A stretch of 64,000 nucleotides of DNA from Formicarius rufipectus (Eukaryota; Chordata; Aves; Passeriformes; Formicariidae), in contig VXAU01003998.1 of NCBI GenBank assembly GCA_013399695.1, positions 1,534,262 through 1,598,261 of the forward strand, given 5' to 3'. Below are positions 14,301-29,300 of the stretch, one piece after another; position 1 is the first letter of the stretch, and every line of letters begins with the position of its first letter. The translations under genes and the position numbers were made by a program. The notes below the pieces were generated by a model. That model searched no databases. It saw nothing but the letters and a program-made list of their open reading frames with translations, and was not told the origin of the DNA.

Positions 14301-17300
14301 GAACTAAAAAAGATTTTATGCTCATCAGAACAAGCATTTATTGCAAAGATCTCAGTAGGTTCCTTTGTGGGTAGGCTACAGGTCAGCTGAGTGCAGCCAC
14401 ATGAGTAATTATAAGCTTCAAACCACATTGTGAGGCTCAACATGAAAAAAAAAAAAGGGGCAAAACTACCCTCAGAAACTTTGTCTTTTTTGAGGGGGTC
14501 AAAACAAGGGGTGAACTCCTCAGGAAAAAAATCCTGGCATCAGTGGGATGAATAACAAGGAAGGCAGGGAAATGCTTTGTGAGATGCAGAAACTAAGACG
14601 AAAAGCACCAAGGAAAAATAGGAATGCAAACAAACAAAAGGAAAATAAAAGAAAATAAAAGAAAAATGCGACATGTCTAAAAGCATCCTGTGGCTTTGGA
14701 GGGCCAGTTCAGCAATCGTCACTGCAAGATGGTGTGCAAAGGCAAGCACAGCCTCTGGGAGACTGTCTCAGCCCTCCTACACTGGACTGAAACCATGATG
14801 GGATGCAGAGCCCTAGGGCTTACTGCAAAATCCTGTTCCACACGTGAAAGAAAATCCTTTTAAAAATGGGATGCAGGTGCTAAAGCAATTGTGTTGAAAC
14901 TGGGTTTTCCAAAGGGATTAGACAGCCAGAGATTAATACAAGCAGGTATTTTCAACACAGTGTTTTTAAGGCCCTGGTGGTTTCTGGTCAGTAAGAGGTA
15001 CGTTTGAGATTTTTATCCTCTTATTTTTCTTTCTGTCTCTTATCTACCACAATGAAATGAGGTTCTCTTTTCCCAGGTCAGCTGAGAAGGTAATTTGGCT
15101 GTGTTGGAGCCGCCTGCTGCCTATCCAAACCCTGACAGCTCCCCTCCTGCAAGAGGCACAGAGCTTTTATACAACACAGGGATGAGTTTCCCAGCCCTCC
15201 TGGGGAGGCTCTTTCGGTCTCAAACAAGCTAATTTTAGACAACAATGAGATCCACAAGGAACAAAAGATTTTCTTTGGTGTATATCACAAACTTGTTTAC
15301 AAAGTAAATAGCGAATGGTCTATAATTTGGGCAATCTAATTAATTATACAGTTGCAGCCTGGAGATGAAAGGTAAATGAGCACATGATGAGCTCAGCCTC
15401 CAGTTGTGAGCTGCAGAGAATTAGGTGATGGCCCCATCCCCTTTCAGCTGCCATCAGCTGGTCATTCACCTGAAGTGAAGAGAGACCTGCAGAGAGAAGT
15501 CAGTAGAATTTTAATCACTTCTCACTGCAGTGCAAGCATTACTCTTGTAGTGGGAGTGCCGCAACAGAACCCATTCCTATCCTTACAGAAACACTCCAAG
15601 CCATTCAGTGACAGACTATTAGACTGCCTGAAATCCCAGCTTCAGTGTCTCCGTTCTCTTTGCCTAGAAATTGCCTTGCAGATGTTTATTTTGTTTGGGT
15701 GAGCATTTTTGGGAAAGAAGAATGGATTTTCCAACAGGCAGGAATTTGCACTTCAGCAGGAATGACTAAAGTAAAGTGTATCTTGCCTGGCCTTTGGAAA
15801 AAGGAGAGCACACAGGAAATTACTGTGCAAATCTCATATGGATGTGGTCTCAGGCATTTTTAAACAGAGAAATGAATGCTACTTTAAGATGAGAAATGAG
15901 CTAGAATCGGCAAAGAAAACGCTCTTAAAACATCTGTTTCATTCTATAAAATGTTGTCATTTTATACACCTTTTAAAATACAGTTTTAAAAGTTTAGCTT
16001 CTTAAGAAAAAAAAAAATTTGCACTATTAGGCAAGCCAGCAGTGCACTGAGACTGTGTCCTGTCTCCAGTGGCAGGGATAGGACCAACTGGCATAAGTGA
16101 TCTCAGCCAGTGCCAACTACACACAAAAAGGAAAAAGAAAATCAAAAATTCTTTGCTTCCATGCATGTTATTCTACAACTCCAGTTTACTTGTTCCCCCA
16201 GTGACATAGCAAGGAATAAGAGATGAGACTGACCAAGCCCAGAAATGCCACCCCCTTCTGATTCAGCCACACTCCGCAGCCAAATCTACTTTCATTTGTA
16301 AACTGAATTTACAGTTTACAAATAAGAATTTAATTTGTGAATCATGTTTCGCATTATTTAAACTTCACAGACTGCTCCAGACAAAAATGAATCGGAAGAA
16401 GATGCAGTCTAAAAGCTAAGGTGCCTTAAGTCCTCTCTTAGCATCTCTGTTTGGATGGGAAGTGTCTTAGTTTGTTCAGATGCATGATGTACATGTGTTT
16501 TGATGGGCACAAAATTCAGTTCTTGAAATTGTCATCAATAAAACTGCACCTTTGGGTTTGGCTGGGAAAAGAGCCACAAAGGCTTTCTGTGTGGACGGGC
16601 AGAGAACATCATGTTGTTCTTACACACCACTAACAAGGCTCACAATGGTAGCTTGTCTCTAGTCAAGTGTGGGGAGAAAGAAGCTAGAGGGTAGGCAAAA
16701 CTGAAGATTATTAAATTGGGCCAAGGGTATGTAGTCAGGCAAACTGGGAGATGTGGACTGTGCCAGTACAGCAACTGACTCCAAGGAAGCAGGGAGACAG
16801 GCAGGTTTGGGAAGGGTTTGAGGTAGCAGTGGGTTCCTACTGAGACACCAAAAACTGAGCAGAACATTTAAGTAAGAGAAGGACAAGCACCATCATCAAG
16901 TGCAAGGGAAGAAACATGCTATGGCTTCCCTGTGTGCAGCCTGAGTCTCTTATCCACCATTTTTAGTTGCTGGGAAAAAAGGTTAGGGTACACATACACC
17001 TTAAAATCACTAAGTAAAATCAGGAAGGTCTTCAGTGTTTCTGGCAGAGGACAAATTATTTCCTTCCCCTCTGAGAAGGGTACATCTGTAAATAGAAATG
17101 ACAGACAAGAGCAAAAAACATGGACAGCTGGGGGATGGAGCAGAGAGGTCAAGTGTTTTGCCAAAAGTCACAGATGCCTATGACAAGTAGTCTGTTTTAC
17201 ATTAAGTCCCAGAGCTTTGACCCTCAGTAGCTGAGATTATCTGAAAGCATCCAATATCAGGCTGGCAGCTGAATCCTCACTGCTCTGTGATCAAATGCAA

Positions 17301-20300
17301 TGTGCTTTCAGTAACTTGAGACAAGCCTGGTCTACAATATATGTCCTGTTATTTTAATAAATCAGCAATCACAAGTAGTGGTTGAGATTTACCTATGGGA
17401 AGTCCACCAAAGACCTTGACTATAAAAACTTCCATTACTCCTGGAAACTTCATCAGACGTAGGATTTCTCTGATGCTAAACAAGCTGCCAGACTGTGATG
17501 TGCCTACAGAAGATGACATATTGATTAATACTCTGTTTATACAGGCTAAGGGTAGAGAGCAAGAAATTCTGAGACTGTCTGCTCAGGTTCACCACCCGCT
17601 TTCCCAAATGGCCCATCTCTGCTGCACCAGCCTTCTGCTGATGGTAGGAGGTTGGGAGCTGATGACAGATCTGCATGCAGAGGAACCCACTGAGACAGTG
17701 GGATTGCCTCCCATGCCAGACCAAACTAATCCCCAGCAAGGGGTCAACATTTACATTTTCTGAGACGCACATGAAGCACCGGGCTGAAGAACTGCAATTC
17801 TACATGTCAGAGTGACCAACATACAGGGAATAATACTCTCCCATACGCACAGCTTAAGCATTAAAGTGTCAGCATTTCAAAGTCAGGACCTTTTTGCCCT
17901 TAAATGCAACTCTAAGGTCAGTTCTTGCAGCATTTCCCCCTGTCTGTATTAATATATTTTTTTTAACCAGGAACACTAAATACTTACTGTGCTCTGACTT
18001 TGGTTTAGTCTGCAAAGGGATCCAAACCACAGCTATCAGGATATTGATGAGACTTCCCACCAGTCCAATATATATAGGAACAAAAATGCTGCAAACAGAA
18101 AAAATATAGATAACTGGATAAATATGATGAACAAGATATTTATACCACCACCCTGCAAAGGCTTGAACACTTGCATGAGGAAAAATCTTCTTGAAATCAC
18201 ACTACATAAGGCTATAAAAGAGCTCACATCCTTTCATGTAGGGTTTGGATATGACTACAGTTCAAAATTTCACCAAATGATGGCTATTGCTATCAAGATG
18301 GTTTATTGTTTTTAATAATAATAGATTATAATACAATGCTTTTAAATCTGTAAGTGTCAGGGGAAAAGAACTCTTTTGGTTTAATGAAATTTATAATCTT
18401 CCCACGGAAAGCACAGCATCTGCTTGTTAGAATCCATCTAATCCCCAACTAGTCCCCAATTTCATTCATCTAAGTATCATCTCACTCCTTGAAATTTCTC
18501 AATGAAAGCAAATGAAGCTGAGAAAAATGAAGGAAGTGCTCAAGATGATTAAGGATGGTAGAATACAGCCTGCAACCAGAACTAAACCCACCAGAGATAC
18601 AATACCACTTGAAAAGGAGCCATTAAAAATAACAAACACACTTTACAAAACCTTTTGAGAAGGTAAACAGCACTTTGACTGATCCACTTACTTTTCTCCA
18701 AAGGTGCCCAAAACCAAATCCACACCCCTTCAACTGTCCATCAGAACCCCAAACATTGAATCTCTAACAGAAGTAGGGCCACATCATTAGAATGTAGACA
18801 CAATGAACAGCAATTATTAATTATAGTTGTACAATGGTAAAAAGGTACAATTACAACTTATCTAAAAAACCCAAACACAAACATGAAAAAAAATCAGTAG
18901 AGCTAGTAATTAGTTCTTAATTATTGCTGTCCTCTTAAAAGAGAAGATTAGGAAATGACTGCTCCTAGTCTTTAAGGGTATGTGGGAAGATTTCACACTC
19001 TAAAGAGTTGGAAGACTGAAACTCAAAGGTTGAGCTGAAAACAGAGAAAGAAGCATGTTTTAACAGTGAGAACAATTATCCACTAAACTAGCTCATTAAA
19101 AGTCTCCCCAGTCATGGGAAGCCAGTTAGTTTAAGGATTTCCCTAAAACACGTACTTAAAACCTACCACAGGAAGCAGGTTTGGGGTGGGAATGTCCAGC
19201 AGAAACAGCAAAGGCTGGTGTCAAGGAGGGCACAAGACTGAGACACCTTGGACACATGGAAATTTAAGCACCTTGGACTTCAGCAAAGCAATGCCTAGAT
19301 TTCACAAGAGAAGGCTTCAGGTTCTGCAGGTCCATGCAGACTCAAAAAGTGACTGTGCCATCCCTACATTCCCACCGACCCATGCTTACAAAAATGAGCT
19401 GTGTGAGCCACCAACTGGTGCTCCCTCTGAGCCTGCTGATGGAGGACTGCTTATTGCCTCAGTTTTTACTGCTGATTTCCTTGTCAGTCCATGGTATATG
19501 TTTTCCATGGAATAAACAGCAGCACTAATTGTAAATGTCTCAAGTTTCCTCTGTGATAGACAAAGGTGCAGTCTGAATAATTTCTGAAGTATTATTTAAG
19601 TCACAGAGTAAGACAATCAAGGATTGAGAGGTAACAAGCAAGGAAAGCATCGAAGAGAAAAAAAATATATACACACACACACATTGCTGCTAATGGCAAT
19701 GGCAAAATCATAGTTGAATATTTTAATTCTCATTAATTATTATTAATAACAACAAAGTCAGATAGTATCTTTCTGCAAAGAGACTTAATGCAGTAATTTA
19801 GACCTGCTGCCTTCTATCCACCAAGCCGTTCCACTAATTAACTCAGACCACAAAATTAGTCATTTACTGGATCATTACTTTTTATTTTTAGTGCAGCAGA
19901 TTGCCACTTTATAATTTAAAATTACCTGCCAAACAGTTCCCAAATTACTGAAATTAAATTTGTGGACACAATTTTTTTATCCAAGAAATCCTGAATTTCT
20001 ACTTTGCATTACAACAAAAAGTAAATTTACTAAGAAAAGAAAAAAGTTAAAAAAACCAAACTAAGCAGCTGTGGCTGGCTAAATGTTTGGTGGTATTTTG
20101 GTTTGTGGGTTTTGGGAAGGGTTTATTTTTGAGGCTCTGTATTTCAAGCTTTCATTCTGATATGGAAAAAACATATCACAAAAACTTTTATTGGACAGAA
20201 GAACTTCCTTTCTGGCCCTATTTTTTCCTGGGATTGTCCAGAATACCACATACCATTGTAAATATGTCTTACTCTTCACATCCAAGAAGAATTACAGCAA

Positions 20301-23300
20301 GCCATGAGGGGAAGGATCCTTTCCCTGAGGGAAGGATCCCCTGGTAAGCAAACAGTGCAGGACTTTACTGCAAGCATATGATGATTCATTACTGTGAAGC
20401 TTGACAGTTTACATATTTGGGAAAACTTGGCATTGATGTAATGGATTTGTGGAATTTGTATGGCTGGTCACTGAAGAAAGAGAAATCCAGTAAAATATGG
20501 AGCTCAAAACTCTGTTTCCCAGACAAGCCTGAAGTGTTCAAAATCCTCTGAAAACTCCTCTTCTTGAGCACAGCTTACTGTAAGTGCTTTATCTTTTCCC
20601 ACATATTAAGCCCTTTCATTCCTTGATGGAAAGGGAAAGGTTGTGAAGGTACACCCTCAAGTTAGCTGTTCCACTGTCTCATCCTTCAGCAGGGATCAAT
20701 GCTAAAATCTGACATAACTCACCTGTGTCCAGGAACTCACCTTTTTCATTTGTTTTCTCATTTAAGAAAGATAAAGTGAAACCAAGGGTCATAAAAGCAC
20801 CATACTGACACAGCGGATTAAAAATATTTTCCTGATGTATCTTAATTTATTTTTTTTTACTGATGTTTCCCTTACAACTCGTGACTTACACAGGATGACA
20901 GCTCCTGTGCCACTCCTCCAGCATGGCATCAGTAGAGTGTATCCTCCCACTCCTACAGTGAAAGGCAAGTGTTTTATAAAGCAGCAGTGCTGGGCTGCTT
21001 TCCTGGCACATTGTCCCCTCTGAAGCCCTCTGAGGATGGCCTTGGGGTTTGGGAAGGTTAGGGGCTGCACACACTGTCTTTTCCTGTCATAGGAAGACAC
21101 ACAAGTATTTACACTGTTATGTAAAGGGACACGGGTGCTAAAATGGGGGCACATGTGACAAAATATTATTTCTGGCAGTAGGTGAAGCAAATGTCACTTA
21201 GCTGAGAAGACAGTTTCCTTGCAACCATGCTGCTGGATGCTCAGCTAGAGCTGTTCCATGTCACAGTCGATGGTGAAAACTCTCCCTCCACCTTTGGATG
21301 CTGTTGGGAGGGGAGCTGCAGCCTTGCAGATGTGGGTGCAAAGGAGGGAGGGGTGGCTTGGAGGAGTCCAGCAAGCTGCAGGAGGGAAAGGAAGTGCTTG
21401 CGCCCCACAGGAGCCCTGAGGAACAGCACTTTGGCAGGGGATATGGTGATGCTTATTGCCACCAGCAGAGAAAACAGCTGGCAGTCAGAACTCTGCTGTG
21501 CACACTGGATCCTTTTCTGCACATTAAGAAGCAGAAGACCCAGAGTAAAGCTGTTGCTCTTATGGCCAAATGTAGAACAAGTGGCACAAATCAGAGCAAC
21601 TAAGCTAAAGGTGAGACACCCTGACTCCTCAGCAGAACCAACGGGTAGGGGGGCAGGGGTAGGAACGCTTACTGGGTTGGAATCTCCTGCTGAACAAAAC
21701 TTGGCTTGTGGTCACATGTCTGTTTTTTTATTTAAGATTTAAGCATGAACTCGCATCTCTGCTGATATCAGCCAAAGTCCTTCTGCATTCAGTTTTGCCT
21801 GTTTGGCTTATCAGGAGGAAGCTTCATCAGGAATGGATGCAGTGGCACTATTAAGCACATCAAGCAGGTTATTCCCACAGGATCTTTTCTCATCCTCTTA
21901 CCCTTCCTGCCCTCCCTTCCATCCCTCCTGGCTGTCCACAAACCAGCCATGTGGAACCAGAGAGAGCCCTGCCAAAACCAGAAGCAAATTTCCTGAGCAG
22001 GGCAGAAGAACAAAGGCTGCGGGCAGGACTAATACAATTAAATTAAAGGGAGCAAAAGGGCGCAGCAGCTTTGGCAGCTGGGTTCATTGTATGGCCTCTT
22101 CCAGCTCCTTTTGTTTAATAAGAGATTAAGAGCCTTTACTGTCCTGGGCTTTATGGTCAAAATAACTTGGGTAACTTTATCTGTGCACTTCAGCATGTTA
22201 TTTATAATTCTTTTGCTTTTATATCTGGAGAGAGGTGTCTTTTGCTGACTAGTCAGCAGCCTTCCTTCTCCCATTTTTCTGCTAGCAAAGCCCCTCTCGG
22301 GCTGTCAGCTAAAACTGCAGCTGCCCACTGTTCTTTGTTATCAGCACTGCCATGAAATGTAAGAATAAAGATCATTGCCCTGTCCTGCAAGGGACTTATG
22401 TGTCCCAAGGTCCTGCTCAGGAGGGTGCAAAGATTCTGGCTGCAGGCAGCAAACAGTTGAATCTGAGAAGGACTAGTTTTTGAAAACAGGAGCAGCTGCA
22501 GCTTGCCCTGACTTAAAGCTTTCAGAGAAATAAGAAGACAACATGAGCAGAGGGACCTGGAGCCCAGGAACCCATAGCATCTGTCAAGCATTGCCTATCA
22601 ACCTAACAAAAGCCTCTCCTTTTCCCTTTCCTAATGCCATTAGGCAAATGTGGTGGATGCAATAAAAGCATCCTTTTAAAGAGTTTTGAAGGGTTACAAA
22701 AACTGGGATGGCCAGCCCAGGGCACACTTGCCACAGGACCCACAGTGTGGCCTGGTGTAAGACTCACTTGGTAGCCTGTGGCCATTGAGAAGGGACAAGT
22801 GGCTGAGAGTTACGATTACCCATCTGGAAACTCCATCCTTAATGCTGGTGGGAAGGCAGAATTGATGATGAAACCATATACAGTAACATCATGGTAAACA
22901 GACTAAGCTCGAAGAAATCCCAGCATCCAAAGCCAGCTGGAGAAGGGTTGCATTTCTACCCATCTAACGCTTATCCAGTCTCTGTATTTCCTGGCAGGTA
23001 AATCCTAGGGTGCATCACACCTTCCAGGTGCAGCAATGTGAGGACCTACTCCCATCAGGATCAGTTAGTACAAGGCAAAAGAATGCAATCAGGGTTCAGT
23101 TTCTGAATTAAGACAAGACAGTAACAGGTAACAGCAAGGGCTCACAGAGGTTCTCCAACTCCTGTCACACGGTCCTGAAGTCACCAGCAACACACGGGAA
23201 GCATCAAAAAAATCCAGCAAAGTTTATAGCAAATGCAGCTCTTGGAAAGAGAGGCCTGGCCAAACAAGTATGTGTGGGTGTATATACATACATATATATG

Positions 23301-26300
23301 TACAAACACAAGTGGAGAGCATTCCCAAGTAGCTTTGAAGTAATGCTTTCAGCAAAACTTCCACAAAAAAACTCAGTCTCACAAAAGCATGTGTGCCATG
23401 TGGGCATCAGGCAGTGCCACAGGAGCAGGAGAGAGGCCACTGCCCAGGCATTTACAAGCAGATAATATTTTCAACTCACAGACAGGATGATTGAACGGAG
23501 TCGCTGCTGGTACCTGCCAGCCATGGCCCTCAAGCAATACTGAGTAGGGATGGGCACCAGAGCCTCCTGCTTCCACTGAGGAAGGCTACAACAAACCAAC
23601 ATGGAATATAGTTTTGGGCTCCAGCCCAAATTTCAGTCCTTGCTCTGACCTTGCTGGGCTGTGATTCCCATCTTTGGTTTCCTGTCTAAAAATGCTGGGA
23701 CAGACCCATGGAGGTTCCTATGAGCTGCTGTCAGCCAGCAGGCTGCATTCAGGCTGCGTGTGCCTCGAGATGATATCGGTCGCTTTCTGATTAGCATTCC
23801 AGCCACAGACCCTGCTCTACAAAACCCAGAAGAAAATCATGATGGTGTAATTGCACAATTAAATGTTGCGTCAATACAGTGATTCTTTTGAGGAGGAAGC
23901 AGTTCCCAATGATTAAAGATCCCTGAGGATTAAAAGATCAATGTGTATTTCAGCAGTGAATGGGATTGCGTTTGTTTTCTTTCTCTTTTTCTTAATAAAG
24001 TCAAAGTTGAACATGGAGACAGCACAGATTGTTTTTTAGTGACTCACTCCTACTTCAAAACTGCATGTATAAAGCCAGCATTCATAGCTGGCCTAGATTC
24101 CTTAAAGAGCTCTGAAAGGACTCTCAAAATATTTCTTTGATTGCAGTTCAGCCACACCATCCTCTCATACCCTTAGAGGGGCAGCTATGGGTGAAAAAGA
24201 GTTGGTGAGTTAAAAAGAAAAGCAAAAAAACTGAGTTAAGAAAAAGAAAGTTGAGGTGAAATCATGACACAAGACCATGTGCTATAGGAAACAGCTTTGA
24301 GTCTGTAAGAAAGTGAGCAGTGACCACCATGTTCCTGATAACTTAGTGATACATAAACTTAGGATGTAACTTATTGTAAATTAGTGACTGTTTCATTCAA
24401 GCATCCTTATTTTACTGCTGTGACAATGCTTGCTGAATGAATTTCATCTTTGATCCACTCTGGTCTGCTCTACATTGTTGAGATTCCTCCTAAACACACA
24501 CACACACACACAAAGAAACCAAGCACAAGATTTCACGTAAGTTTCTAAAATAAACAAACAACCAAAAGCCTCAACCAGAAAAAAATTACTGAGCCTACAA
24601 AATCTTCACACATTTCCTAGTATGTTTATGCCAATGTACAGAGCCAGTCCGGCTTCCACAGCTCAGGGCAAGAAATAGCACCGTAACACACATAAACCCA
24701 GACAACTCAGTGCTCAGCAGACTTCAAGGCAGTTCCACTTGTGCAGGGAGGCCAGTACCCCCCAGCACATTAATGGTGCCTTTGAGAGGACAACAACAAA
24801 AAACCCCAAATCTACCTTTCTGTGGTTCCTACTCCCTGTCCTCACAGACAAAACATCACATTAAGACATGAGTAAGGGTGTTATGAGTCTTTCCCCGGCT
24901 CTCCTGTTCAAGCACATGAGAAAATGGTATGTTAAGGGTAGAGCAGAGTTAATGCCAGCTGAAGGAGTGTTAAATCCCAAGGGGCAACAAATGCAGCCTC
25001 CAAGGGAGATGTGCCACAGCAAGATGCCCTTTCTCACTTACTTCCCTGTGGTCAGGTAGAAGGTACTTCACAAGAAGTAGGACAAATCGCCTGGAATAAA
25101 TAACCTGTATTTCACCATAACCCCTCAGTTAGACTCCTTTGGCTGCAATTTTCACATTATTTCACTAGGATCCTGGGATTTCTCTAGAGACAGAACAAAA
25201 AACTCGAGTGGATGGCTATCCCCATCCATACATCAGCAGGAAAAGGAAGGAGTTTACTGCCCTGATGAAAGTGGAAACCATGACCAGGGCGTCCTTTTTT
25301 TTAAGATGTGGAGCAGCAGAAGTTGGCTGCTGCTGGTTTGGGGAGAGCGGGAAGCTTTTTTCACTTTGTGAACTTGACACCATTGGAAGCTGTCCGAGGA
25401 GGTGGTGAGACTTCACATCCACACCCTCCACAGAGCCCCTTGCATGGTGAGAATGAGTCATCTGCAGACAAGTGTTCATTCTGCTGCTTATTTCTAATGG
25501 CAGCCACATCTGGAAAATTTGGGTGATGGAAAAGGAAAAAATTATGAAGAGGGGTATGGGCAGCTTGCATGACCTGTTTCTGTCAGACCTAGACAAGAGA
25601 GGGATGCTGACGATTGGCACTGGGGCATTAGCAGGGCAAAGAGCCAAGAGCGTGACGGTGAACATACGTCAGAGCTGCCCTATGCTGGAGACACTGGATC
25701 CAGAATAGGACAGGGCCAGGACCTCACAGCCATCCCCAAAGTCACTGGAGCCACTTGTGGCTTAACTTCCCCTGAGGGACATTCATTCCCATGTGTTGTC
25801 ACAGCCGAAGGAGGATTACTGGTGGGACTTGATGCTCTATCTTGAAGAAAAAACTTTAGCTCAGTGCAAGGCACTGAATAAAAACACCTGGGCTTCTTCC
25901 ACAGGGAAAATCCTCCTTTGGCAGAGCTCCCTAGGTAAACAGTGATCTGTTCCCCACTAGCCTCTGCTGCAGAGGAAATCCCAGCAACAAAAAGCAGCTC
26001 AAACTAACCAGCCCCTGCCACGGCCCCCGCTCAGGCACAGCAGATCCTGCTGCCAGGTTGTGAAGGAGATGGTTGTGGCAGGATGCTCATTCCCAGACAG
26101 CTGGAGCAGCCTGGCCACGCCAGACTGTTCTGCTGCCTGATCCAACACAGTGCTTTTCCGAGGAACTCTCTAATTGCCGGAAGAGGCGTATCAGTTACAC
26201 TTCAATACGATGTGGGCGGATTTGAATGCTTTGCCCATAATCTGCCACTAATTTCAAGTATCATTTATTCTCATGTGCACTTTTCTGATAAAACACCCTA

Positions 26301-29300
26301 TTTTCAAATACTGCACTTTTCTAATTCAAAGCTTCACTTGTATGTGTGATTGCTGCTTTTCCCTGTTGCATGGCATAGAGAGTCCCACTGGTGTCTTGGT
26401 GCACCGAACACCTGCACATTTACATGAATTTATAACAAATGGGGGAATAAGCTACATTCCCCAAAAGATTTTAGCCAGATGGCTGGCTAAGGCATTGCTT
26501 GACTCACACTCATACACAGTTATCATCCTGTGTGTCTAGAAATGGAAAAGAATAGATAAGGCATGACCTGCACTCCCCAAATGGGGGCTTGCAACACCTG
26601 GCTTTGATCCCAGTGGTGCTAGTATTAGATGGGCTGGGGCAGGTCAAGACAGGCCATCAGAAAGTAGGTGTAAGTGGTCAGTGCTTACATCAGAGGCATA
26701 TCACAGGTGAGGCTGGGACATGTGCTCTTCAATCTGCCCCTTACAAGACTGAGGGATTGGGCAATAACATGGCAGCTAAAAGTCTGTGCAGACCAAATTT
26801 AAAGTGATGCATGCAGGGAGAACAAGTCTTAAATTCACATATGAAATTATGGTTTCTTAACTGCTTATTGTTACTCAGGAGGGAGACTTTTGTACTATCA
26901 TAGACTATTCAACAAAATCATCGACTCAGTGCTGAGCTAATAAAACATTAGGGATTGCCACGAAAGAAAAGAGCAAGTGAACAGAAAACTGCATTAAGCC
27001 ACTGTGTAACCCCTTGGTTCACCACTGCTTTGAATAGTGCACTGAATCCTGGTCCTCTCATCTCAAAAAGGCATCTAAGAAGTGGGACAGGCTCAAAGGA
27101 TGGCAACCAGGACAATTCATGGTAACTGGTCTTAAGCTTGAGGAGGCTGAGAGTCTTCACCACAGGAAGGAGAAGTACAAGGGACATCTAATAAAGGTTC
27201 ACAAGCTTTTGAGAGACCTGGAGCAGGGAGTTAGGAATTGACAGACGCAGTCATTTCCACCACAAAAACTGGGAAGCACCAAACAAAACTATATGAGACT
27301 GGTTCAAAAGAAAAAGAAAGGCCTAATTCTTCTTGCAGCATGTGGAAGGTCAGTGGAGTTTGTTGCCACCGTTGGGGAAGCAAAAGGTTTAGACAAATAC
27401 AAGGAGAGATTAGATAAATACTTGGAAGAATGATGCATTCAAGGTTACTAAAGAGTCACAAATCATGTTCATTCATTCATGTCAGGAAATCCCCTGAGCT
27501 GAAAATAGATGGAGGCTGGAAAAGTAATCAGAGAAGTACTATGCAAGTTTGTCCCTCTCTTTCTGTTCCCTAGGATTCTTACTGTAATTTTTATCACAGA
27601 AAGGATAAGGACACCAAATCACATCGAGATGCAAGTGCAATTTCCTTCTCTACAGTCAGAATCAAAACCATGTCTCCCACCATCATTTCACAAAGCAGAC
27701 AGGCAATTTTTGCTCCTTCTCTCGAAAATGCTGCCTTTTTCCTGCAATCTTTAAACATTCTAGAGAAAAAATAAGAAAAACCACAACTCCCACTGTGTAC
27801 TTGGGACACACAGTTGGGAAAGGATAATGCTACATTTCAGTCCAATGAACATTCATGTATCTTATCAAGTGACTAATATAACACAAAGATGCAATCTCCC
27901 CACTCCTAGTCTTTTTCTTGGATACTCTAAACAAAGTAATGCAAAGCAGTATTACAAATTAATAGTTTTTGGGGGTTCTCCCCTACCTTCTTATTCTTCA
28001 TGGTGGAACTTTGTTCTCTAACAGGTAGCAAATCCTTTAAGCTTTTATTTTTTTCAAATTATTTAATTAAGCAACAAAAACTACTCTTCCAAGCTCAGAA
28101 TGTAGTAAATTATTAAAACACTGAGTTTGGGTGTGTCGCTGGGTAAGGACTCCCACACACAGACTGGTTAGAAGGTGAGCAGTGCTTGCTAGACTACTCA
28201 GTGACTCACCACTGAACGCATCACTAATTATATGTTACAGCATGTCTGACTTCATAGAATACCGTAGGTGGTGTGAAATAATCTTTGAATGAGTTCAGCT
28301 TTTTCTAGCTTTTATGAGGTTACAACACTTCAGACTCCAAAAGACTCAGCTGGGCAGGAAACTGTTGAGGATTTGCTATAGTAACCTGAGCTGCACTTGC
28401 AGCACATCAAGTCTCAACTCACACAAGGAGCCTTTGGAGGATCTGCAAGTTTGGCATCCGTTGGAGTTGTTACCTCTCACCCATCCACTCACTTACTCAA
28501 AGGTGGCTCAAAGCAGTGTGTGGGCAGAGCTGAATTTTGCTGCCCAAGGATGAGGGGTGGGGTCCGGATAGTTCCTTAGAGGGGAAGGGATAGGATTTGG
28601 CTGGGAAAGAAAGCACAAAGAGAGCCCTTGAGAGCCAGGTCCACTGTCTTTTCTGTTGGCACTAAGGAGAGAGGCAGTAACTACTACTTCCGAGAGGACC
28701 TCTCACACTTCTAACACCAGACACAGACACCAGATGCTCTGGTTTTCTGCAAAGAGCATGTCTTCTTGACATCCTGGCACAGGCAAGTAGACAACAAGAC
28801 TGTGGGCAAATAGACTGATGCCATAGGGAACAAGCTATTTTGTCAGTGCTTGGAGGTGTCCCAGCATCAGCCCACCAAAGGACTCTACTTGTTCCTCTGT
28901 CAGTCCGTTTTGCAAGTAGGGATCTGGCAAGGCTACTGCAACAATCCCAGAGAGCAATCCTACTGTCACACAAAAGGAAGGACTCCCTCCACACCCCACA
29001 CCCACAGGCTATGAGGTAAATAAATAGTGAAGACATTGACTGGCCAAGTCTGACACTTAAATTTTGTCTCTTACCCAGACTGCATTCACGTGATTGACAT
29101 TTTTAAGCTACGTAATCCCTGGCAAAACAAGCTAATTCTTTACCTTGCGGTAAGTAACTGTAAATGCAGCATCCTACCAGAGGTACAGCACAGACTGATC
29201 TTGCCTTGGAACAAGTAGTGGTAGCCAACACATCTTACTTCGAGCTGTAAAAAGATCTTGCCATGCTTCATCAAGGGCTCCAGCACCTTTTGTTTAATAA

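Larger units (their letters stand above)
12183..17392 (-). other. SLC22A18: SLC22A18 intron between coding exons 6 and 7 (5.2 kb)
   Basis: The non-coding sequence contains a small AT-rich tandem repeat (14041-14112), a perfect 12-bp inverted repeat (16294-16323) and a possible old MIR-like remnant (17105-17230). I recognise no other element or exon. Confidence 0.75.

Noticed and set aside
21227..21742. 171-codon plus-strand open frame in the giant intron
   Set aside because: No recognisable domain, signal peptide or repeat identity. A second open frame overlaps it on the opposite strand (21241-21522), as expected for a stretch poor in stop codons. I saw no splice or promoter support.
25216..25665. 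149-codon minus-strand open frame
   Set aside because: It is on the SLC22A18 strand but resembles no part of the transporter or any family I know, and would insert out-of-place hydrophilic sequence between helices 5 and 6.
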